Below, piece after piece: positions 6,701-10,039 of a stretch of DNA of 10,039 bases; positions within the stretch are counted from its first letter, which is position 1; every line of letters starts with the position of its first letter. The translations under genes were made by a program, and so were the position numbers. The notes below the pieces were generated by a model. The model was given only the letters and a program-made list of their open reading frames with translations, did not search any database and was not told the origin of the DNA. The DNA is from Candidatus Helarchaeota archaeon (GTDB lineage: Archaea > Asgardarchaeota > Lokiarchaeia > Helarchaeales > JABXJV01), in assembly GCA_013375355.1 (NCBI GenBank), contig JABXJV010000255.1:1-10039 (forward strand). Direction: 5' to 3'.

Positions 6701-9700
6701 TATCTCCTTTTTCCTTCCAAAAACTGAATTTTTTCACCCAATTATTAATTAATTTTGATTGTCTATTGGCAAGCTGTTCGTCAAAATATTGTAACTCCTT
6801 ATTAAATTGTGTGCGGCAATGAAACAATCTTGTATTTTCAAATTCAGTAGGTTTAAAGACAGTTATAAACCCGTTGACAAGATCTAATAGTAAATCCGAA
6901 TTAAACGACTTCCGAACCAGCTCATAAGCGTGTCCAATGGTTGAATAATAATATTCCATCCCGATGACCTGCAATTCTTCTTTAGCATTCTCTAAAACCC
7001 TTCTATGATGGTCAAACCAGCATAGTCTTAATGTAGCAGTGGTCCCAACTCTATGCTTTAAAATTCGGCAAATCTGTAATTTCTTATTGTCCATACCAAA
7101 ATCTGCAATATAAACTATATTGCGCCCAAATTCAAGAAATTGTCTTGGGACATCCCTCTGTAATACGTCATCTATGAAATTTCTCGCACTTGGACTGTTA
7201 TCAGCAATAAAAATCTTCATGTTATTTTTAAGATAGTGCTTAAGCGAAAGCAATAAAGCTGATTTAAAACCATCTACGTCATTATGGGTAACAATTATAA
7301 TTTTTGTAGGTAATAAAGGTGGTTGAACTGCAGGCATATACCTTCTTTTATGTATTTTAGGTCTAACAGCCTTCACTTTCTTTTTAAGAGGAATTTTTAT
7401 CAATCTCCCATCACCCAAAACTACATCTATAATTTTGAATTTCTGCAAAATTTCATCCGCTTCTTCTTGAGTCTCAAAGGCTCTAAAAGGAGTATACCTT
7501 AGAATTTTACGTTGGAAAAAGAAAGCGATAAAAAACGAAAATCCAAGGAGATTTAAAGCCAAACTTCTAGCATCTTTCTTCATTATTTCCGATAATGTCA
7601 ATATTTGACCGTCATTATAATATTTATAGTTACAAATTCGTTCAAATATCGCATTCAATTTAACCATACCTCTTCCGTCCTCTGGAAGGTAATAAATAGT
7701 CCTCCGCCATTCATAGAGACCATGTTCGAAATCTGATTTTAGCAATTCCCCTTTTCTTAACGCTGCCCCTAATTCATGGCGAACCACAGGTCTGTAAAGG
7801 TCCATGAAGTCAAAAATAATTTCCCGATTTTTCTTTCTCTCTATTGGTAATTCATCTTCAGTTTCCTTTCTTTTAATTTCTATTTTATCTCGGCTATGGA
7901 TGATTCCTGGACCGGGATAATATTTTGAGAACCCTGCATACCCCAGAGCTTCTGAAGCCATCTGCTGTAATAAATAGTATAGATAGTTTAGTGCGGTATC
8001 ATAAGGATCGAAAGCTCTAGCCCCTTTAAAAAGATCAGTACGGACATATCGTTGTTTTTTTCTGCCAATAATTTTAAAATTTTTGGGTAACCCCTTTTTT
8101 TCCGCTTTCCACGCTTCATTTGCTGCAAGTCCTTCCGCAGATCTTAATTTATTTATAGCATTTGGTAGTGTAAATCCATAGGTCGGTCTGTATTTTAATC
8201 CCAAAAAGAAGTGAACTATAAATAAAGGAATGAATTCAAAGGGGTTTTCAAATAAATATGAGGAGGAGGCACGTTCAAGTTGTTGCAAAATTCTTTTCTG
8301 CACATAATCTTTTTTTAAAACGAATTTCCCAAACTTAGAAGTTAGTGCGACAGTAGACATTATTTTAGAAAAAATCAATTGCCGCCCTAATTCTACAATT
8401 TCTCCAGTTTGTTTCCCCTTTCTAATTGCACTCCTTAATAATTCGGCAAATGCTGCTTGTTTTTCGGTAAGCATTATTTTTGCTTCGGAATATTCTACAA
8501 TTCCGATTTTATATTGTTCAAGAAATGCTTTATCTTCCTCCTTGATTTTTCCTCCTGCTAAAATAATCAAAGTAACTTCATCTATAAAGTAACATCGCTT
8601 ATTCACAAAAATTAAGGGTAATGTTGCATTTTTTCTTATCCTGAATTTATAACCGGTTGCCAGAAAAATTATCCTCGGTTCTGAAAATGTTGGAACATAA
8701 AGGATTTTATCATTACCTTTCTTTATTCGATCATCAGGGATTATTACCCCCCACTTCACAATAAATTTACTACCTCTTATTCTCCTGATTAACAAGTTGC
8801 AATTTTTACAGATAATTATCTCATTAGACTCCGGAATCCTAATAGTTTTTGCTATTCCACACCCAGGGCAAAACGGTCCTCTGGTCCCCTCTTTGAACTT
8901 ATGGATAATTTTGAACCGATTTATTTTAGGTTCTAACTCATCACATGCATCCTTTTCTGCATACGCGGGATCTCGGGTTTTATCACAAATATATACCGTT
9001 TCTTGCTCATACTTGCGTAATGTGGGGTCCAATTTATAAAATTTACAATCCTTGCACTTAAATTTCTCCTCTTTTTTAGGCATCATACCTTTAATGTAAT
9101 ATCTTTTTGCGGGTGCTCCCCTAGTTCCGTATACCAATTCAAATTCAACATCATTTTTTAACTTCTTTGCAAGAGTATTTCTTACAGTTCCCTCCAGTAC
9201 GGGTCTGGGACGCTTAAACCGTTCTGGTAAATTTATTCCGTGAGAATTGGATAAGAAGCGGTGGAATTTAAGCATTATTTCTTCATATGCTTTAATTTTC
9301 TTTATGATTTCTTTCACAGCCGCCCCTTTTTTTCCAAATTCTCGTAAAATATGTAATATAATATCCGCTAGATGATATTTTTTACTTATAGTCGGATGAG
9401 GGCGGTTTCGGGGACGTCTTCGTTTTTTTTCAGGGTTTTTTTGAAATTTTTTTACTAGTCTTGCTAAACGCTGAATACCATTTTGGTGTGCTTTATTAAC
9501 ATTTGCCATGCCAATAGAGGGAGTTAAAAAACCGTAGAAGGGAGTTAAAGTGTCTATCAGTGCCAAAGCGAAAGAGATCGTTTCGTCGAAATCCCCATGA
9601 TAATAGGTTGAACTTTTAGTAGCTTTCATATGTAAAAATCGACCACGATAAATGGATAAAAAAGAACTCGAAATCCAAGCACCAGTTTTACAATAAGTTT

Positions 9701-10039
9701 CATAATCCCCCTTATAAATCCCTAATCTTCTAAAATTCTCGGCATTTACATCGATATGCTCAGTATATCTTGAAAAAAAGAACTGAATTTTTTCTCGTCG
9801 CTTTTTTTTCCATTTTCTAAGCTTTGCCTTAGATGCATAAATATGCAATTTTTCGTTATCTTGAGTCTGGAGTTTACTAGAAACTTCACCAACTATACGT
9901 TGAAACTCTTTGCCCGATGGTTTATGCTTTTTTTCGAGAAATTTGATGAATTTTTTTGCAAATTTTATATCTAATTGATTTTCTACGCACGCTTCTCCTA
10001 TAAACGTTAAGCCAAATTTTCCCTTATTCTCACGGATAA
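3699..10039 (-). CDS. Giant Cas1-DHH-RecA-like-LRR-OB fusion protein (N terminus beyond right edge)
   Basis: One frame without stops runs from the right edge to TAG at 3699-3701. Residue numbers here count from the TTG at 9848, but the frame stays open through 63 further codons to the edge with normal protein composition. The real protein is therefore at least 2112 residues and its start is outside the window. Order: basic N-terminal region of unknown fold (1-155); winged-helix-like (158-255); Cys4 clusters (Cys265/268/288/302 and Cys327/330/347/350); Cas1-like integrase (about 380-780; Glu572, His651, Asp680, Asp683); DHH-DHHA1 phosphoesterase (about 848-1170); RadA/RadB-like RecA fold without a P-loop (about 1272-1500); acidic linker (1545-1580); SDS22-type LRRs (about 1604-1812); two OB folds (about 1846-1930 and 1951-2032). 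The parts imply cutting, trimming, binding and integrating DNA in one polypeptide. No signal peptide or membrane span is seen in the visible part. No cas2 or CRISPR repeats accompany it. I know no named family with this layout; the biological role (mobile element, defence or repair) is inference. Confidence 0.9.
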   Translation of the reverse strand, partial: IRENKGKFGLTFIGEACVENQLDIKFAKKFIKFLEKKHKPSGKEFQRIVGEVSSKLQTQDNEKLHIYASKAKLRKWKKKRREKIQFFFSRYTEHIDVNAENFRRLGIYKGDYETYCKTGAWISSSFLSIYRGRFLHMKATKSSTYYHGDFDETISFALALIDTLTPFYGFLTPSIGMANVNKAHQNGIQRLARLVKKFQKNPEKKRRRPRNRPHPTISKKYHLADIILHILREFGKKGAAVKEIIKKIKAYEEIMLKFHRFLSNSHGINLPERFKRPRPVLEGTVRNTLAKKLKNDVEFELVYGTRGAPAKRYYIKGMMPKKEEKFKCKDCKFYKLDPTLRKYEQETVYICDKTRDPAYAEKDACDELEPKINRFKIIHKFKEGTRGPFCPGCGIAKTIRIPESNEIIICKNCNLLIRRIRGSKFIVKWGVIIPDDRIKKGNDKILYVPTFSEPRIIFLATGYKFRIRKNATLPLIFVNKRCYFIDEVTLIILAGGKIKEEDKAFLEQYKIGIVEYSEAKIMLTEKQAAFAELLRSAIRKGKQTGEIVELGRQLIFSKIMSTVALTSKFGKFVLKKDYVQKRILQQLERASSSYLFENPFEFIPLFIVHFFLGLKYRPTYGFTLPNAINKLRSAEGLAANEAWKAEKKGLPKNFKIIGRKKQRYVRTDLFKGARAFDPYDTALNYLYYLLQQMASEALGYAGFSKYYPGPGIIHSRDKIEIKRKETEDELPIERKKNREIIFDFMDLYRPVVRHELGAALRKGELLKSDFEHGLYEWRRTIYYLPEDGRGMVKLNAIFERICNYKYYNDGQILTLSEIMKKDARSLALNLLGFSFFIAFFFQRKILRYTPFRAFETQEEADEILQKFKIIDVVLGDGRLIKIPLKKKVKAVRPKIHKRRYMPAVQPPLLPTKIIIVTHNDVDGFKSALLLSLKHYLKNNMKIFIADNSPSARNFIDDVLQRDVPRQFLEFGRNIVYIADFGMDNKKLQICRILKHRVGTTATLRLCWFDHHRRVLENAKEELQVIGMEYYYSTIGHAYELVRKSFNSDLLLDLVNGFITVFKPTEFENTRLFHCRTQFNKELQYFDEQLANRQSKLINNWVKKFSFWKEKGDSFRWDLFFKKICNKQMPNTQFKNIKAYLEKEKKKMKMPEKFLYHHSLKKTKCGKKFAVLIFEEYFNHLGIRDLLKSLHYRVDFAILFWYDFTFSIRNYTTNFNFQSLFPVIGHKRALNVTAPQKTVYRFTKNAEYKVPKKIGNWETVETKFRTDTWDFYTYLPPNKVVEMLENTDLTESDKITPFCYQFGFKKIKIGMGKRDTPIPPADPGAKYIRFRAENFPVFIDNLDKLLDRTGKTRGFFQKGSVNLLYTYYNQRRELFSFVNYLMLAAQHKHGLNSPKIICIDTLGERYYRNLFTMSTTHREFDLEKIQNIIFSHIEDVDVLRSAVSELEKVVRLTKAKFVVVNSIFPPVIGKYPVKYADSKKEADESLSSRSMIAGEMIGKLHRMAVDLGACVILPYYGFGQEIDKNKRFSKYSSAGCQLDVQIVFENDQDKNKENKDEYNWNIFIFSNLDRIDEASHEDIAKCEIALKKGNLADLKLKKITKFKRSKIEMKLPEFKPELIVDKGIEEITPSEPEEEKVVDYENELEVLEYLKREFEIGEYDYLIRDSHVVSLKIRNRNLTRIPEKIRYLTHLQALDLACNQISEIEYLEHLSQLQSLELWNNRIKQINGLDRLSRLWRLNLSSNNIKKIEGLDRLLRLEVLDLSQNKISKIKGLGNLIELKRLNLADNNINKIEGLDKQINLHELCLQKNRIEQIEGFDDLFNLHQLYLHENNIENINELKRLRNLGIFWLHSNLISNIEKEKLPHNLESLIISNNPREEIEVENSIDLETYEIDRSVLSKITDLQPDSERVNIIVQVIEKLNERVVQKDQIDQQIADFLVGDETGTYILTAWNEHIKLLEEHGGTAILIRNSYVNTYRGQSKLNIGLYSHWEPLDIKIPIITMPKIKIENLKKEMSRLNLIIKVERIDPQRIVKFKDGSLHKTATALVGDHTAVINLSLFDDTIDQFEIGEIYELRNVYVNQFQDHLQLNIGRFGENKNIEHEPIKVNLDKYV
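3753..4313 (-). other. Domain of giant protein: tandem OB folds of SOSS-B/RPA type
   Basis: OB1 (about 1846-1930) has VNIIVQVIEKL, ADFLVGDETGTYILTAW, IRNSYVNTYRGQSKLNIG. OB2 (about 1951-2032) has LNLIIKVERID, ATALVGDHTAVINLSLF, LRNVYVNQFQDHLQLNIGRFG. The 'LVGDeTG...l..W' and 'l.N.yvn.f.g.lqLniGr.g' signatures are those of SOSS-B (hSSB1) and archaeal RPA OB folds, which bind ssDNA. OB2 has lost the second Gly of the VGDETG turn. The two are related to each other and probably arose by duplication. Confidence 0.85.
4413..5039 (-). repeat. About ten 22-residue SDS22-like leucine-rich repeats in the giant protein
   Basis: Repeats begin near residues 1604, 1627, 1649, 1671, 1693, 1715, 1737, 1759, 1781 and 1803, with the consensus LxxLxLxxNxIxxIxGLxxLxx. 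The strict 22-residue (66-base) spacing and the I.GLD phase place it with SDS22-type LRRs, common in eukaryotes and also seen in some archaea and bacteria. It forms a curved protein-binding surface. The end repeats are more divergent, as caps often are. Confidence 0.9.
5349..6035 (-). other. Domain of giant protein: RadA/RadB-like RecA fold lacking a P-loop
   Basis: The order of elements follows RadA/RadB: IDNLDKLLDR, KGSVNLLY at the strand before the P-loop, a helix (LFSFVNYLMLAAQ), PKIICIDTLGERYYR at the IDTE strand, AKFVVVNSIFPPVIG at the Walker B strand, SRSMIAGEMIGKLHRMAVDLGACVILP as the following helix and strand, and a C-terminal SSAGCQLDVQIVF. The Walker A GxxxxGKT is replaced by YTYYNQRREL, and the Walker B Asp by Asn1397. 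It probably does not hydrolyse ATP and acts as a scaffold or filament-binding module. Confidence 0.6.
6339..7307 (-). other. Domain of giant protein: DHH-DHHA1 phosphoesterase, RecJ-like
   Basis: Motif I is THNDVDG (His855, Asp857, Asp859), motif II is YIADFG (Asp916), motif III is WFDHHR (Asp946-His947-His948), and a motif IV candidate is LLLDLVNGF (Asp989). A DHHA1-type C-terminal part follows, with FSIRNYTTNFNF and a reduced GHKRAL in place of the usual GGGHxxAAG. The manganese-binding residues are all present, so a phosphodiesterase or exonuclease is expected. In RecJ and archaeal relatives these enzymes degrade ssDNA or short oligonucleotides. Next to Cas1 it could trim substrate ends before integration; that link is inference. 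Confidence 0.85.
7509..8708 (-). other. Domain of giant protein: Cas1-like integrase/endonuclease
   Basis: Residues about 380-470 match the Cas1 N-terminal beta domain, including a strand-rich run and the KIGIVEYSEAKIML turn that corresponds to the usual 'gi.v.f.s..g' element. The helical domain follows: RQLIFSKIMS, then AEGLAANEAW (Glu572), FDPYDTALNYLYYLL, GPGIIHSRD (His651) and EIIFDFMDLYRPVV (Asp680, Asp683). These correspond to the four metal ligands of Cas1 (E141/H208/D218/D221 in the E. coli protein), with the same D-x-x-D spacing. About 18 extra charged residues lie between the His and the first Asp. The set is intact, so metal-dependent integrase activity is expected. No Cas2-like domain is recognised in the same chain. 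Confidence 0.85.
8784..9377 (-). other. Domain of giant protein: winged-helix-like segment plus two zinc clusters
   Basis: Residues 158-255 hold helices (YHLADIILHILREFG, KEIIKKIKAYEE, VRNTLAKKLKND) followed by a strand-turn-strand ending AKRYYIKG, the pattern of a winged helix. Cys265, 268, 288 and 302 form one possible zinc site. Cys327-PG-Cys330 and Cys347-KN-Cys350 form a clear Zn-ribbon directly before the Cas1 beta domain. These segments probably recognise DNA, such as a target or terminal sequence, for the integrase that follows. DNA binding is inferred from fold pattern only. Confidence 0.6.

Overview
The window looks like chromosomal DNA of an AT-rich archaeon, most likely an Asgard (Loki-type) lineage. 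This is inferred from archaeal DXP-independent vitamin B6 genes, archaeal/eukaryote-style OB folds of the SOSS-B/RPA kind, SDS22-like leucine-rich repeats, frequent TTG starts, GGTGAT/AGGAGG ribosome sites and TTTAAAAA-type TATA candidates. No rRNA or other marker fixes the taxonomy. Every gene I can support is on the minus strand, so transcription runs from right to left.

Right two thirds (3699 to beyond 10039): one uninterrupted reading frame encodes a giant protein of at least 2112 residues. It is open at the right edge, so the true start lies outside the window. In order it contains: a basic N-terminal region with no recognised fold; a winged-helix-like segment; two Cys4 zinc-ribbon-like clusters; a full-length Cas1-like integrase with the complete Glu/His/Asp/Asp set; a DHH-DHHA1 phosphoesterase (RecJ-like); a RadA/RadB-like RecA fold that has lost its P-loop; an acidic linker; about ten 22-residue SDS22-like LRRs; and two OB folds. 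No CRISPR array, cas2 or other cas gene is visible. This is the most remarkable item here: a single chain joining a DNA integrase, a nuclease, a recombinase-like scaffold, a protein-interaction platform and ssDNA-binding domains.

Immediately downstream are a 52-residue zinc-ribbon protein, whose ATG overlaps the giant gene's stop, and a 61-residue single-span membrane protein with a strong AGGAGG site. They may be co-transcribed with the giant gene.

Middle (2943-3284): a 342-base intergenic stretch with a GC-richer hairpin-forming island, which is a candidate structured RNA. It also holds TATA-like sequences.

Left third: two tandem paralogous winged-helix/coiled-coil proteins (2352-2942 and 1772-2332), a 63-residue zinc-ribbon protein (1480-1671), and then the pdxS-pdxT operon for pyridoxal 5'-phosphate synthase (PdxT cut by the left edge). 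The pdx genes are ordinary metabolism and seem unrelated to the giant protein.
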